The notes beneath the pieces were generated by a model. The model had not been told where the DNA came from, did no database searches, and saw nothing but the letters and a program-made list of their open reading frames with translations. A stretch of 64,000 nt of DNA. It comes from Paraburkholderia sp. CNPSo 3272 (GTDB lineage: Bacteria; Pseudomonadota; Gammaproteobacteria; Burkholderiales; Burkholderiaceae). Shown in pieces: positions 34,120 to 42,610 of the stretch (position 1 is its first letter; each line of letters starts with the position of its first letter). The translations under genes and the position numbers were made by a program. The stretch is from positions 1-64,000 of the forward strand of contig NZ_JAMBPQ010000012.1 of NCBI RefSeq assembly GCF_024206495.1, given 5' to 3'.

Positions 34120-35367
34120 TTAGCGGTAAACCGGGAAACGCTTCGTCAGCTCGGCGACCTGCGCCTTCACGCGCTCGATCGTCGCGGCGTCTTCCGGATT
34201 GTCGAGCACGTCGGCGATCAGGTTGCCCACCTGCTCGGCTTCCTTCACGCCAAAGCCGCGCGTCGTCATGGCCGGCGAACCGAGACGGATACCGCTCGTC
34301 ACGAACGGCTTTTCCGGGTCGTTCGGGATCGCGTTCTTGTTGACCGTGATGTGCGCGGTGCCGAGCACGGCTTCGGCCGCCTTGCCGGTGATGTTCTTGG
34401 CGCGCAGGTCCACCAGCATCACGTGGCTTTCCGTGCGGCCCGAAACGATGCGCAGACCGCGCTTGACCAGCGTTTCCGCCAGCACGCGCGCGTTGTCAAC
34501 CACCCGCTGCTGGTAGGTCTTGAATTCCGGCGAGAGCGCTTCCTTGAACGCCACGGCCTTGCCGGCAATGACGTGCATGAGCGGGCCGCCCTGGATGCCC
34601 GGGAAGATGGCCGAGTTGATCTGCTTCTCGAACTCCGCCTTCATCAGGATCACGCCGCCGCGCGGGCCGCGCAGGCTCTTGTGCGTGGTCGTGGTGACGA
34701 AGTCGGCGTGCGGCACCGGGTTCGGGTAGACGCCCGCGGCGATGAGGCCCGCGTAGTGCGCCATGTCGACCATGAAGTACGCGCCAACCGCCTTGGCCAC
34801 CTTGGCGATGCGCTCGAAGTCGATACGCAGCGCGAATGCCGACGCGCCGGCGATGATCAGCTTCGGCTTCGTTTCATGCGCGCGCTTTTCGAGCGCGTCG
34901 TAGTCGATGTCTTCCTTGGCGTCGAGGCCGTAGCTCACGACGTTGAACCACTTGCCGCTCATGTTCAGCGCCATGCCGTGCGTGAGGTGGCCGCCCTCGG
35001 CGAGGCTCATGCCCATGATGGTGTCGCCCGGCTTGAGTACGGCGAAGAACACGCCCTGGTTGGCCTGCGAGCCCGAGTTCGGCTGAACGTTCGCGGCTTC
35101 GGCGCCGAACAGCTGCTTCACGCGGTCGATCGCGAGCTGCTCGACGATATCCACGTTTTCGCAGCCGCCGTAATAGCGCTTACCGGGGTAGCCTTCGGCG
35201 TACTTGTTGGTGAGCTGCGAACCCTGCGCGGCCATGACCGCGGGCGAGGTGTAGTTTTCCGACGCGATGAGCTCGATGTGCTCTTCCTGGCGGCGGTTCT
35301 CGAGTTCGATCGCCTTGAAGAGTTCGGGATCGACGTTGGCGATGGTGCTTTCGGCTCTGTCAAACAT
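34120..35367 (-). CDS. glyA: Serine hydroxymethyltransferase
   Basis: 415 aa from the ATG at 35367. The PLP lysine is in TTTTHKSLRGPRGG (about residue 230). EEHIELIASENYTSPAVMAAQGS, NKYAEGYPGKRYYGG and VDMAHYAGLIAAG are diagnostic. It converts serine and tetrahydrofolate to glycine and methylene-THF. A long frame extends upstream but lies in the leader. Cotranscribed with nrdR. A candidate folded RNA is upstream at 35472-35560. Confidence 0.98.
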   Translation of the reverse strand: MFDRAESTIANVDPELFKAIELENRRQEEHIELIASENYTSPAVMAAQGSQLTNKYAEGYPGKRYYGGCENVDIVEQLAIDRVKQLFGAEAANVQPNSGSQANQGVFFAVLKPGDTIMGMSLAEGGHLTHGMALNMSGKWFNVVSYGLDAKEDIDYDALEKRAHETKPKLIIAGASAFALRIDFERIAKVAKAVGAYFMVDMAHYAGLIAAGVYPNPVPHADFVTTTTHKSLRGPRGGVILMKAEFEKQINSAIFPGIQGGPLMHVIAGKAVAFKEALSPEFKTYQQRVVDNARVLAETLVKRGLRIVSGRTESHVMLVDLRAKNITGKAAEAVLGTAHITVNKNAIPNDPEKPFVTSGIRLGSPAMTTRGFGVKEAEQVGNLIADVLDNPEDAATIERVKAQVAELTKRFPVYR

Positions 35368-35471
35368 ACGGATTCCGTTAAGTGTGTTCAGGTTGACCGG
35401 GTCTCGCGCGGAACGCGTAGCGGGTACGCGGCGCTGCTGGCGAAGAGGCCAGCCTTGACGTGGCGAAAGGA

Positions 35472-35560
35472 GGTGCCGCACACGCGAGGCAGGGCAGCCA
35501 CGGCAGCGCAAACGAAAGCGCGCGAAATCAGGCTGCCCAGGCGAACGGCAAAACGGCACC
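35472..35560 (-). ncRNA. Candidate structured element in the glyA leader
   Basis: In the - strand leader about 105 nt before glyA, GGTGCCG / CGGCACC (35554-35560 with 35472-35478) encloses a second perfect helix GGGCAGCC / GGCTGCCC (35531-35538 with 35492-35499). Inside that, a small GCGC/GCGC helix can form. Another hairpin, GCTGGC/GCCAGC, follows at about 35440-35456, nearer the gene. It does not match the glycine riboswitch as I know it. It may be a cis-regulatory RNA or simply a GC-rich leader. Confidence 0.4.
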
Positions 35561-35862
35561 CTGCGCTTCACGGTGGGTCGTTCCACCTTGGGTCCCCAAT
35601 AACGAGCGCATGGTTACCGCCTATGCCGCCGTTCCGGAACCCTATCGCCAGTCACGCAGGGATTGAGCGCGTTAGTTTATTGGAACGGCAGGGAATAGGC
35701 AACCGCCCGCCCCCAGTGCGCTCGGCCGCTCCGCGGCCTGTGGCGCGCCGGGCGGCGCCTCGTGCCCTGGGGCCCGCGCGCGTACCGACCGTTTCTTGCC
35801 GCAATGCGGCATTGCAAGTAGGCTCTCCCCTTTTCTCGCCTTCTATCGACCAGAGAGCCCCC
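35561..35862. other. Divergent glyA/ydfG intergenic region
   Basis: About 300 bp upstream of both genes. An AT-rich patch at 35670-35685 may hold a promoter. No clear -35/-10 pair or operator could be assigned. Confidence 0.4.
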
Positions 35863-36609
35863 ATGATCGTTTTCGTCACCGGCGCGTCCGCAGGATTCGG
35901 CGCCGCCATCGCCCGCGCCTTCGTGAAGGGCGGCCATCGTGTCGTCGCCACGGCTCGCCGCAAGGACCGCCTCGACGCCCTCGCCGCCGAACTCGGCGAC
36001 GCCCTCCTGCCCTTCGAGCTCGACGTGCGCGACCGCGCGGCGGTCGAAGCCGCACCCGGCGCGCTGCCGCCCGGATTCGCCGGCATCGATGTGCTGGTCA
36101 ACAACGCCGGCCTCGCTCTCGGCGTGGAGCCGGCACAGAGGGCTGACCTCGACGAGTGGGAAACCATGATCGACACCAACTGCACGGGCCTCGTGCAGGT
36201 CACTCACGCGTTTTTGCCCGGCATGGTCGAGCGCAACCGCGGCCACATTTTCAACCTCGGTTCGGTGGCGGGCCGCTGGCCGTATGCGGGCGGCAACGTC
36301 TACGGCGCCACCAAGGCGTTCGTGCGCCAGTTCAGCCTGAACCTGCGCGCGGACCTCGCGGGCACGGCACTGCGCGTGACCGACATCGAGCCGGGCCTGT
36401 GCGGCGGCACCGAGTTCTCGAACGTGCGCTTTCGCGGCGACGACACGAGGGCGGCCAACGTCTACAAGGACGTGCAGCCGCTCACGGCCGAGGACATCGC
36501 CGATTCGATCTACTGGATCGCCACGCGCCCCGCGCACGTCAACATCAACACGATCGAACTGATGCCCGTGGCCCAGACGTTCGCCGGCACCAGTGTGCAC
36601 CGAGGCTAA
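35863..36609 (+). CDS. ydfG: NADP-dependent 3-hydroxy acid dehydrogenase YdfG
   Basis: 248 aa from the ATG at 35863. It closely follows the E. coli YdfG pattern: TGASAGFGAAIARAF (NADP site), NNAGLALGVEPAQ, WETMIDTN, the catalytic Ser-Tyr-Lys in LGSVAGRWPYAGGNVYGATKAF, TDIEPGLCGGTEFSNVRF and PAHVNINTIELMPV at the end. YdfG oxidises 3-hydroxy acids such as serine and reduces malonic semialdehyde and related carbonyls. Confidence 0.93.
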   Translation: MIVFVTGASAGFGAAIARAFVKGGHRVVATARRKDRLDALAAELGDALLPFELDVRDRAAVEAAPGALPPGFAGIDVLVNNAGLALGVEPAQRADLDEWETMIDTNCTGLVQVTHAFLPGMVERNRGHIFNLGSVAGRWPYAGGNVYGATKAFVRQFSLNLRADLAGTALRVTDIEPGLCGGTEFSNVRFRGDDTRAANVYKDVQPLTAEDIADSIYWIATRPAHVNINTIELMPVAQTFAGTSVHRG

Positions 36610-36632
36610 AATTACCTTACAAAATTAATACT

Positions 36633-36656
36633 TACGTCAGTCGTACGAAAGACGTA
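36633..36656. promoter_or_regulatory. 24-bp nested dyad upstream of ybgC-tol
   Basis: TACGTC (36633-36638) and GACGTA (36651-36656) flank the palindrome TCGTACGA (36641-36648), all with the same centre (36644.5). It overlaps the expected -35 position of the ybgC promoter, so a bound dimer would block RNA polymerase. The binding protein is unknown. Confidence 0.65.
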
Positions 36657-36673
36657 GGGGCCTCCCGTTCCGG

Positions 36674-36679
36674 TAGAAT
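36674..36679 (+). promoter_or_regulatory. ybgC-tol operon -10 box
   Basis: TAGAAT ends 7 nt before the ybgC ATG at 36687. Transcription would start at or next to the ATG. No Shine-Dalgarno is present. Confidence 0.5.
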
Positions 36680-36686
36680 GCGCGGC

Positions 36687-37172
36687 ATGGAAAATTCCAC
36701 CAGCAAGCCGGACGCGGTGTCGTCACCGGCCGCGCGCGGCTTTACATGGCCGGTGCGCGTCTACTACGAGGACACCGACGCGGGCGGCATCGTGTTTTAC
36801 GCGAATTACCTGAAGTTCTTCGAACGCGCGCGCACCGAATGGCTGCGCGCGTGCGGCGTCGATCAGCGTCGGCTCGCCGAGGAAACGGGCGCGCTGTTCG
36901 TCGTGCGCAGCACCGCGCTCGACTACCGTTCGCCCGCGCGCCTCGACGACGTCGTCACTACCGTAACCCGCGTGGAGAAACTGGGCCGCGCTTCGGTCGA
37001 CTTCGTGCAGGAAGCGTGGCGCGAGAACACGCTGCTCGCCACGGGCACCATTCGTGTCGCCTGCGTCGACAGCACAGTCATGCGCCCCGCACCGATTCCG
37101 GCCCCCGTTCATGAAGCCTTGCAACGTGGACCACAGAAAGACGTGCACGCCGTGTCAACGGCAGCGCAGTAA
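36687..37172 (+). CDS. ybgC: YbgC-type acyl-CoA thioesterase of the Tol-Pal operon
   Basis: 161 aa. The hot-dog thioesterase motif VRVYYEDTDAGGIVFYANYLKFFERART (about residues 24-51) contains the catalytic Asp. The rest follows 4-hydroxybenzoyl-CoA-type thioesterases. YbgC hydrolyses short-chain acyl-CoA and associates with the acyl carrier protein. The ATG at 36687 was chosen because the one at 36678 overlaps the -10 box. It heads the tol-pal genes, 154 nt before tolQ. Confidence 0.95.
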   Translation: MENSTSKPDAVSSPAARGFTWPVRVYYEDTDAGGIVFYANYLKFFERARTEWLRACGVDQRRLAEETGALFVVRSTALDYRSPARLDDVVTTVTRVEKLGRASVDFVQEAWRENTLLATGTIRVACVDSTVMRPAPIPAPVHEALQRGPQKDVHAVSTAAQ

Positions 37173-37326
37173 TTACCGTTGATACGACGCCAGTGAACTC
37201 GCGCCGGTCAATGCAGGACCAAGCAGGGTTCGGCCGCGACGGCGCGAAAGCTTCCCAACCGCCTACAGGAAGCCTTGCGTTGTCTTGCAGCCGCTCGCCC
37301 CTTTCGGGACGTCACAACGAACCTAT

Positions 37327-38004
37327 ATGAACACTACACAAGATCTGTCGATCATTTCTCTCGTTCTTAATGCGAGCATACTGGCACAGGCGGTGATGGG
37401 GCTTCTTCTGCTCATGTCACTGATTTCCTGGACTTTCATCTTCCGCAAGTGGTTTGCGATCCGCCGGGCGCGGTCGCAGACTGAGCGCTTCGAGCGCGAC
37501 TTCTGGTCAGGCGGCGACCTGCAGGCGCTCTACCAGAGCGCAGCCAACAACCGTCACACGATCGGCGCGCTCGAGCGTATCTTTGAGTCGGGCATGCGCG
37601 AATTCCTGAAGGCGAAAGAGAAGCGCCTGAACGATCCGAGCCTCGTGCTCGACGGCGCCCGGCGCGCAATGCGCGCCGCCTTCCAGCGCGAAATGGATGC
37701 GCTCGAGGCGAACCTGTCGTTTCTCGCTTCGGTCGGCTCGGTGAGTCCGTACATCGGTCTTTTCGGCACGGTCTGGGGGATCATGAACGCGTTCCGCGGT
37801 CTCGCGAACGTGCAGCAGGCCACGCTCGCGAACGTCGCGCCCGGCATCGCCGAAGCGCTGACGGCGACCGCGATCGGTCTGTTCGCCGCCATTCCGGCGG
37901 TGGTCGCGTACAACAGCTACGCGCACGACATCGACCGTCTGGCGATCCGCTTCGAAACCTTCATCGAAGAGTTTTCGAACATCCTGCAGCGTCAGGCCCA
38001 CTAA
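37327..38004 (+). CDS. tolQ: Tol-Pal system motor protein TolQ
   Basis: 225 aa from the ATG at 37327. It has three membrane helices (about residues 15-40, 135-155 and 170-195), with the MotA/ExbB signature FLASVGSVSPYIGLFGTVWGIMNAF and LTATAIGLFAAIPAVVAYN. With TolR it forms the proton-driven motor that energises TolA and keeps the outer membrane attached during division. Confidence 0.98.
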   Translation: MNTTQDLSIISLVLNASILAQAVMGLLLLMSLISWTFIFRKWFAIRRARSQTERFERDFWSGGDLQALYQSAANNRHTIGALERIFESGMREFLKAKEKRLNDPSLVLDGARRAMRAAFQREMDALEANLSFLASVGSVSPYIGLFGTVWGIMNAFRGLANVQQATLANVAPGIAEALTATAIGLFAAIPAVVAYNSYAHDIDRLAIRFETFIEEFSNILQRQAH

Positions 38005-38028
38005 TCTTCACGAAGCAAGGAGTCGAAG

Positions 38029-38475
38029 ATGGGAGGCTCAGTCCGTTCGAGCATGCGAGGCAGCCGCTCGCGCCGTGCGATGGCCGACATCAACGTCGTG
38101 CCGTACATCGACGTGATGCTGGTGTTGCTCGTGATCTTCATGGTGACCGCGCCGCTCGTGGCGCCGTCCATCGTCAATCTGCCGACCGTCGGCGGCGCGT
38201 CGCAGCAGCAGCAGGTGCCGCCCGTCGTGGTCAATATTCGCCCCGACGGCAATCTGAGCGTACGCTACAAGGATGACTCCGGCGCCACGCAGCAGCAGAC
38301 CATGACGCGCGCCGATCTCAACGGCTTCGTCGCCGATCGCGAGCAGAGCCATCCCGACCAGCCCGTCGTGATCGCCGCCGACAAGTCCGTCAAATACGAG
38401 ACGGTGATGAACGTGATGTCCGACCTGAAGTCGCATGGCGTCAAACGTGTCGGACTGCTCGTCAAATCGCAATGA
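38029..38475 (+). CDS. tolR: Tol-Pal system protein TolR
   Basis: 148 aa. The single N-terminal membrane helix contains the essential proton-carrying Asp in ADINVVPYIDVMLVLLVIFMV (about residue 27). The periplasmic ExbD/TolR domain follows. A 4-nt ATGA overlap with tolA indicates coupled translation. Confidence 0.97.
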   Translation: MGGSVRSSMRGSRSRRAMADINVVPYIDVMLVLLVIFMVTAPLVAPSIVNLPTVGGASQQQQVPPVVVNIRPDGNLSVRYKDDSGATQQQTMTRADLNGFVADREQSHPDQPVVIAADKSVKYETVMNVMSDLKSHGVKRVGLLVKSQ

Positions 38476-39473
38476 TCCGCAAGAACGATTCGTATCCGCT
38501 GCAGCCTCCGCGAGAGCGTGGCACGGGACGTGCTATCGCCCTCGCGGTGCTGATGCACGTGCTGCTCGGTCTGCTCCTCTATCACGGCATTCACTGGCAG
38601 AACAGCACGCCGGCGGGTGAAGAAGCGGAACTGTGGACCGAGGTGCCCGACCTGTCCACACCGAAGCCGCTGCCGCCGCCCGCGCCGGTTGCCCCTGCCC
38701 CGCCGCCGCCGCAAACCGAGGAAGCCGACATTGCGCTGCAACAGCAAAAGCGTAAGCAGCAGGAAGCGCAGCGCGAGGCGCAACTGGCCGAGCAGCAGCG
38801 TCTGAAAGCCCAGCAGGAAGCGGAAGCGAAGCGTCAACAGCAGCTCGCGGCCCAGCAGGCTGCACAGCTCGCGGCGCAGCAGAAGGCGCAAAAGCTCAAG
38901 CAGCAGCAGGAACAGCAGCAAGCCGCGGCAGAGAAGCAAAAGCAGCAGCAACAGCAGCAGGACGCGCTCAAGAAGCAGCAGCAGGAAGAAGAGCAGCAAA
39001 AGCAGGCGAAGCTCGACGCGCAGAAGAAGGCCGACGCCGAGAAGGCCGCCAAGGCGAAGGCGCAGGCTGACGCCCAGGCGAAGAAGCTCGACGCGGAACG
39101 CCGCGCTCGCATCGCGCAGATGCAAGGCTCGATGGGCGGCGGCGAAGGCACGAGCGGCAACGGTCTTGCGAAGAGCGGCACGGGCAGCGGCTCGGGCGGC
39201 AACGCGACGTCGCCGGGCTACGCCGACAAGGTGCGCCGCCGCGTGCGTCCGAACATCGTGTGGTCGGGCGAGACGTCGGGTCTCGAAACGGAAATCGCGG
39301 TGCATTGCTCGCCGACCGGCACGCTGCTTTCGGCGGCGATCACGCGCAGCAGCGGCAACTCGTCGTGGGACGACGCCGCGTTGCGTGCAGTCCAGCGCTC
39401 GGATCCGATGCCGCAAGACACGGATGGCAAGACGCCTTCGAGCTTCAAGATCACCTTGCGCCCGGCAGGTTAA
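38472..39473 (+). CDS. tolA: Tol-Pal system protein TolA
   Basis: 333 aa. An N-terminal membrane anchor (about residues 17-37, ALAVLMHVLLGLLLYHG) is followed by a Pro-rich stretch. A long Gln/Lys/Ala/Glu-rich helical rod follows (about 90-215, with many QQQ and KQQ runs), then a Gly/Ser hinge and a compact C-terminal domain (about 245-333; RVRPNIVWSGE, AVQRSDPMPQD) that contacts TolB and Pal. The rod spans the periplasm. The rod's trinucleotide repeats (CAGCAG) make it prone to length change. Confidence 0.95.
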   Translation: MIRKNDSYPLQPPRERGTGRAIALAVLMHVLLGLLLYHGIHWQNSTPAGEEAELWTEVPDLSTPKPLPPPAPVAPAPPPPQTEEADIALQQQKRKQQEAQREAQLAEQQRLKAQQEAEAKRQQQLAAQQAAQLAAQQKAQKLKQQQEQQQAAAEKQKQQQQQQDALKKQQQEEEQQKQAKLDAQKKADAEKAAKAKAQADAQAKKLDAERRARIAQMQGSMGGGEGTSGNGLAKSGTGSGSGGNATSPGYADKVRRRVRPNIVWSGETSGLETEIAVHCSPTGTLLSAAITRSSGNSSWDDAALRAVQRSDPMPQDTDGKTPSSFKITLRPAG

Positions 39474-39609
39474 TGGCGTGCGCAAGGCGCAGAAAGGTTG
39501 AGGAAAGCCGCCGCGCAACAGTGGCTAAAAAGGAACGATTCGAACGTTTTCCGGTCAGTCTGCTGTTGCTCGTTATGACAAAATTGCTTTTTTCAGGAAA
39601 TATCACAGC

Positions 39610-40902
39610 ATGACATTGATGACGAAGCTTGGCCTGCGAACCCTCGTCGCGTCCTGCCTGATCACGGCGGGCGGCGCGGCAAACGCACAACTCAACGTCC
39701 TCGTCACCGGCGTGGGCTCGACCCAGTTCCCCATCGCCACGGCTAACTTTGCCGGTGAAGCGAATTCGCCCGAGCAGGTCGCGGCCATCGTGCGCGCCGA
39801 CCTGCAACGCAGCGGGAAATTCACCAATATCGACGCCGGCAGCGCACCGATCTCGGAAAACGACTCCGTCGACCTCGGCAGCTGGAAGGCCAAGGGCGCC
39901 AATGCGTTCGTTGCGGGCAGCGTGAACAAGCTCGCCAACGGCCAGTACGAAGTGCGCTTCAAGCTCTACGACACCGTAAAGGGCGAAAGCCTCGGCGGCC
40001 TCGTGCTCACGAGCCCGGCAAGCGGCCTGCGCATGAGCGCGCACAAGGTTGCGGACTACATCTATCAGAAGCTGCTCGGCGATCGCGGCGTGTTCGCCAC
40101 GCGTCTTTCGTACGTGATCAAGACGGGCGGCCGCTTCCAGTTGCAGGTTTCGGACTCCGATGGACAAGACGCGCACATCGCGCTGTCGAGCCCCGAGCCG
40201 ATCATCTCGCCGGCCTGGTCGCCCGACGGCACCAAGGTCGCTTACGTATCTTTCGAAAAGAAGAAGCCGATCGTCTACGTGCACGACCTGCCGACGGGTC
40301 GCCGCGTGATCATCTCGGACCAGAAGGGCAACAATTCGGCGCCGGCATGGTCTCCTGACGGCCGCACGCTCGCGGTAGCACTGTCGCGCACGGGCAACAC
40401 GCAGATCTTCGCCGTCAATGCCGACGGCTCCGGCCTGCACCGTCTCACGCAAGGCACGACGATCGACACCGAACCCAACTACTCTCCTGACGGACGCTGG
40501 ATTTATTTCACGAGCGACCGCGGCGGCCAGCCTCAGATCTACAAGATGCCGGCCCAGGGCGAAAGCGCCGGAGCGGCACAGCGTGTGACGTTCACGGGCA
40601 ACTACAATACGAGCCCGAAGGTCAGCCCGGACGGCAAGCAACTGGCGTACATCTCACGCACGGGCGGCGGATTTAAGCTGTACATTCAAGATCTGCAGTC
40701 CGGTGTCGCCACGGCGCTCACTGACACGACACATGACGAATCGCCCAGCTTCGCGGCGAACGGTCAGTACATTCTTTACGCCACACAGGTGAACGGCCGT
40801 GGCGTGCTGGCTGCTGTATCGACCGACGGTCGTACGCGGCAAATCCTGTCCGTTCAGGGCGGCAGCGTACGCGAGCCGTCCTGGGGTCCTTTTATGCAAT
40901 AA
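39610..40902 (+). CDS. tolB: Tol-Pal system beta-propeller protein TolB
   Basis: 430 aa. A signal peptide (LRTLVASCLITAGGAANAQ, cleavage after ANA) is followed by the TolB N-terminal domain. A six-bladed propeller follows, with repeated SPDG-containing blades (SPAWSPDGTKVAYVS, APAWSPDGRTLAVAL, EPNYSPDGRWIYFTS, SPKVSPDGKQLAYIS). It binds Pal in the periplasm and is released by TolA. It lies 136 nt after tolA. Confidence 0.98.
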   Translation: MTLMTKLGLRTLVASCLITAGGAANAQLNVLVTGVGSTQFPIATANFAGEANSPEQVAAIVRADLQRSGKFTNIDAGSAPISENDSVDLGSWKAKGANAFVAGSVNKLANGQYEVRFKLYDTVKGESLGGLVLTSPASGLRMSAHKVADYIYQKLLGDRGVFATRLSYVIKTGGRFQLQVSDSDGQDAHIALSSPEPIISPAWSPDGTKVAYVSFEKKKPIVYVHDLPTGRRVIISDQKGNNSAPAWSPDGRTLAVALSRTGNTQIFAVNADGSGLHRLTQGTTIDTEPNYSPDGRWIYFTSDRGGQPQIYKMPAQGESAGAAQRVTFTGNYNTSPKVSPDGKQLAYISRTGGGFKLYIQDLQSGVATALTDTTHDESPSFAANGQYILYATQVNGRGVLAAVSTDGRTRQILSVQGGSVREPSWGPFMQ

Positions 40903-40920
40903 CACTTCAGGAGAGAAAAA

Positions 40921-41427
40921 ATGATGTCGAAGAAAGTACGCCTGGCCTTGGCCGTGTTGATGATCGGTGCACTGGCAGCGTGCAAGTCGGGTGTCAAGGA
41001 AACGAACCCGAACGCCGGTGCGATGAACACCCAGCCGAACCCGAACGCGGTCGCCCAGGTGAACGTCGATGAGCTGAACAACCCGAACAGCCCGCTCGCC
41101 AAGCGCAGCGTGTACTTCGATTTCGACAGCTACGCCGTCAAGGACGACTACCAGTCGCTGCTGCAAGCTCACGCACAGTACCTCAAGACGCACCCGGAAC
41201 GTCATGTCCTGATCCAGGGCAACACCGACGAGCGCGGCACGAGCGAATACAACCTGGCGCTGGGTCAGAAGCGTGCTGAAGCGGTCCGTCGCGCCCTCTC
41301 GCTGATGGGCGTGCCCGATTCGCAAATGGAAGCCGTCAGCCTCGGCAAGGAAAAGCCGGTCGCAACGGGCCACGACGAAGCATCGTGGGCACAGAATCGC
41401 CGTGCTGACCTCGTGTATCAACAGTAA
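40921..41427 (+). CDS. pal: Peptidoglycan-associated lipoprotein Pal
   Basis: 168 aa. The lipobox is IGALAACKS (Cys about residue 21). The OmpA-like domain contains SVYFDFDSYAVKDDY and the peptidoglycan-binding TDERGTSEYNLALGQKRAEAV (Asp and Arg contact diaminopimelate). It tethers the outer membrane to the wall. An AGGAGAG site lies upstream, 18 nt after tolB. Confidence 0.98.
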   Translation: MMSKKVRLALAVLMIGALAACKSGVKETNPNAGAMNTQPNPNAVAQVNVDELNNPNSPLAKRSVYFDFDSYAVKDDYQSLLQAHAQYLKTHPERHVLIQGNTDERGTSEYNLALGQKRAEAVRRALSLMGVPDSQMEAVSLGKEKPVATGHDEASWAQNRRADLVYQQ

Positions 41428-41450
41428 TTGAGCATTGGATGAAGGGGCGT

Positions 41451-42200
41451 ATGTCGCACCGTTTCTCCCCGCTGCGCGCAGCCGCAGCCGCCTGCGTGGC
41501 TGGCGTCGCCTTTGCGGCGCTGCCCGCTCACGCGGGTATCTTCGATGACGATCAGGCGCGCCAGGCGATTCTCGACCTGCGCGCGAAAACGGATAGCCTG
41601 TCCAGCCAGCTGTCCGCCGCTCAACGCACGATCCTCGACCAGTCCAACCACCTCGACCAGCTCAACCAGCAGGTCGCGACGTTGCGCGGACAGAACGAGG
41701 ATATGGCGAACCAGTTGGCGACCCTGCAGAAGCAACAGAAGGACTACTACACGGATCTCGACACGCGACTCAAGAAGTTCGAGCCTCAGCAGGAGACCGT
41801 GGACGGCATGCAAGGCACGGTTCAGCCGGGTGAGATGGACGCGTTCAACGCCGCTTCGCAGCAGTTCCGCAACGGCGACTTCAAGAACGCGGCGGCATCG
41901 TTCCGTAGCTTCATCGCGAAGTTCCCGCAGAGTCCTTACCAGCCGACCGCGCAGTACTGGCTCGGCAACGCGCTCTATGCGCTGAAGGACTACAAGGGGT
42001 CGACCGCGACGTGGCAGAACGTCGTCAACAAATACCCGCAGCATCCGCGCGCCCCCGAGGCGCTACTGGCCATTGCGAACAACCAGATCGAGCAGGGGCA
42101 AAAGGCTGCGGCCAAACGCACGCTCGAGCAGGTCGTTTCCCAATACGGCAACTCGGATGTCGCCCAGACGGCGCAGAGCAAGCTTTCACAGCTCAAATAA
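41451..42200 (+). CDS. cpoB: Cell division coordinator CpoB (YbgF)
   Basis: 249 aa from the ATG at 41451, chosen for the GAAGGGG before it. An ATG at 41439 would add four residues. A signal peptide (AACVAGVAFAALPAHA) precedes a trimerising coiled coil (about residues 30-110) and three TPR repeats (NAASQQFRNGDFKNAAASFRSFI, AQYWLGNALYALKDYKGSTATWQ, PEALLAIANNQIEQGQK). CpoB ties Tol-Pal to peptidoglycan synthesis at the septum. Confidence 0.95.
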   Translation: MSHRFSPLRAAAAACVAGVAFAALPAHAGIFDDDQARQAILDLRAKTDSLSSQLSAAQRTILDQSNHLDQLNQQVATLRGQNEDMANQLATLQKQQKDYYTDLDTRLKKFEPQQETVDGMQGTVQPGEMDAFNAASQQFRNGDFKNAAASFRSFIAKFPQSPYQPTAQYWLGNALYALKDYKGSTATWQNVVNKYPQHPRAPEALLAIANNQIEQGQKAAAKRTLEQVVSQYGNSDVAQTAQSKLSQLK

Positions 42201-42333
42201 GCGCTGCTGGCTGGTTTTGGCGTGACGTGGCGATGGCGTAATGCCAACACCGCGAAATGCGCCTCTCGCATACAGGGAAGGCCCGGGGCGCGGTGTGCTC
42301 CGGGCGCTTCCATCGGCTTTATGGCGGCAAAGG

Positions 42334-42362
42334 TTGACGCGTTAGCCATGCGCCGCTATAAT
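42334..42362 (+). promoter_or_regulatory. tRNA-Lys promoter
   Basis: TTGACG (42334-42339), 17-nt spacer, TATAAT (42357-42362). A near-consensus sigma-70 promoter ending 14 nt before the tRNA. Confidence 0.92.
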
Positions 42363-42376
42363 CCCGCTTCTCTTTT

Positions 42377-42452
42377 GGGTCGTTAGCTCAGCTGGTAGAG
42401 CAGCGGACTTTTAATCCGTTGGTCACAGGTTCGAATCCCGTACGGCCTACCA
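42377..42452 (+). tRNA. tRNA-Lys (TTT anticodon)
   Basis: 76 nt with encoded CCA. The acceptor stem GGGTCGT pairs with ACGGCCT. The D-arm has AGCTCAGCTGGTAGAGC, the anticodon loop reads CTTTTAA (anticodon TTT), and the T-arm has GGTTCGAATCC. It is not flanked by an integrase or by a repeated 3' end, so there is no sign of an island at this site. Confidence 0.98.
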
Positions 42453-42463
42453 AAGCATCAAAC

Positions 42464-42493
42464 AAAAAGCCCAGTCTTCGGACTGGGCTTTTT
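42464..42493 (+). terminator. tRNA-Lys terminator
   Basis: GCCCAGTC-TTCG-GACTGGGC hairpin with A5 before and T5 after, starting 12 nt beyond the tRNA. Confidence 0.95.
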
Positions 42494-42610
42494 GCTTTGC
42501 AGCGTACGGCGCAAGCTCAAGCGGTCTGAGAGGCTCGGCGCGCGAGCATGCGTCCAGCATGTATACTCCCTCCTCCCCGCCGTCCCATCCCCGCTGCACA
42601 GCACGTCATC

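Noticed and set aside
35472..35560. A glycine riboswitch ahead of glyA
   Set aside because: The conserved glycine-aptamer core sequences are not found; only unassigned nested stems are present, so it is listed as a candidate element instead.
33019..36609. A single + strand open frame of 1196 codons covering the fimT, nrdR and glyA loci
   Set aside because: The first 80 percent is antisense to nrdR and glyA and has Arg/His/Ala-rich composition typical of GC-rich shadow frames. Only the end (from 35863) is a real gene, ydfG.
38265..39518. A leucine-rich - strand frame that looks like a membrane protein
   Set aside because: The Leu runs are the complement of the CAG/AAG codons of the TolA rod, an artefact of the Gln/Lys repeats.
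42377..42452. tRNA-Lys as an island attachment site
   Set aside because: No integrase and no repeat of the tRNA 3' end is nearby; the flanking genes are core (tol-pal) and ordinary.
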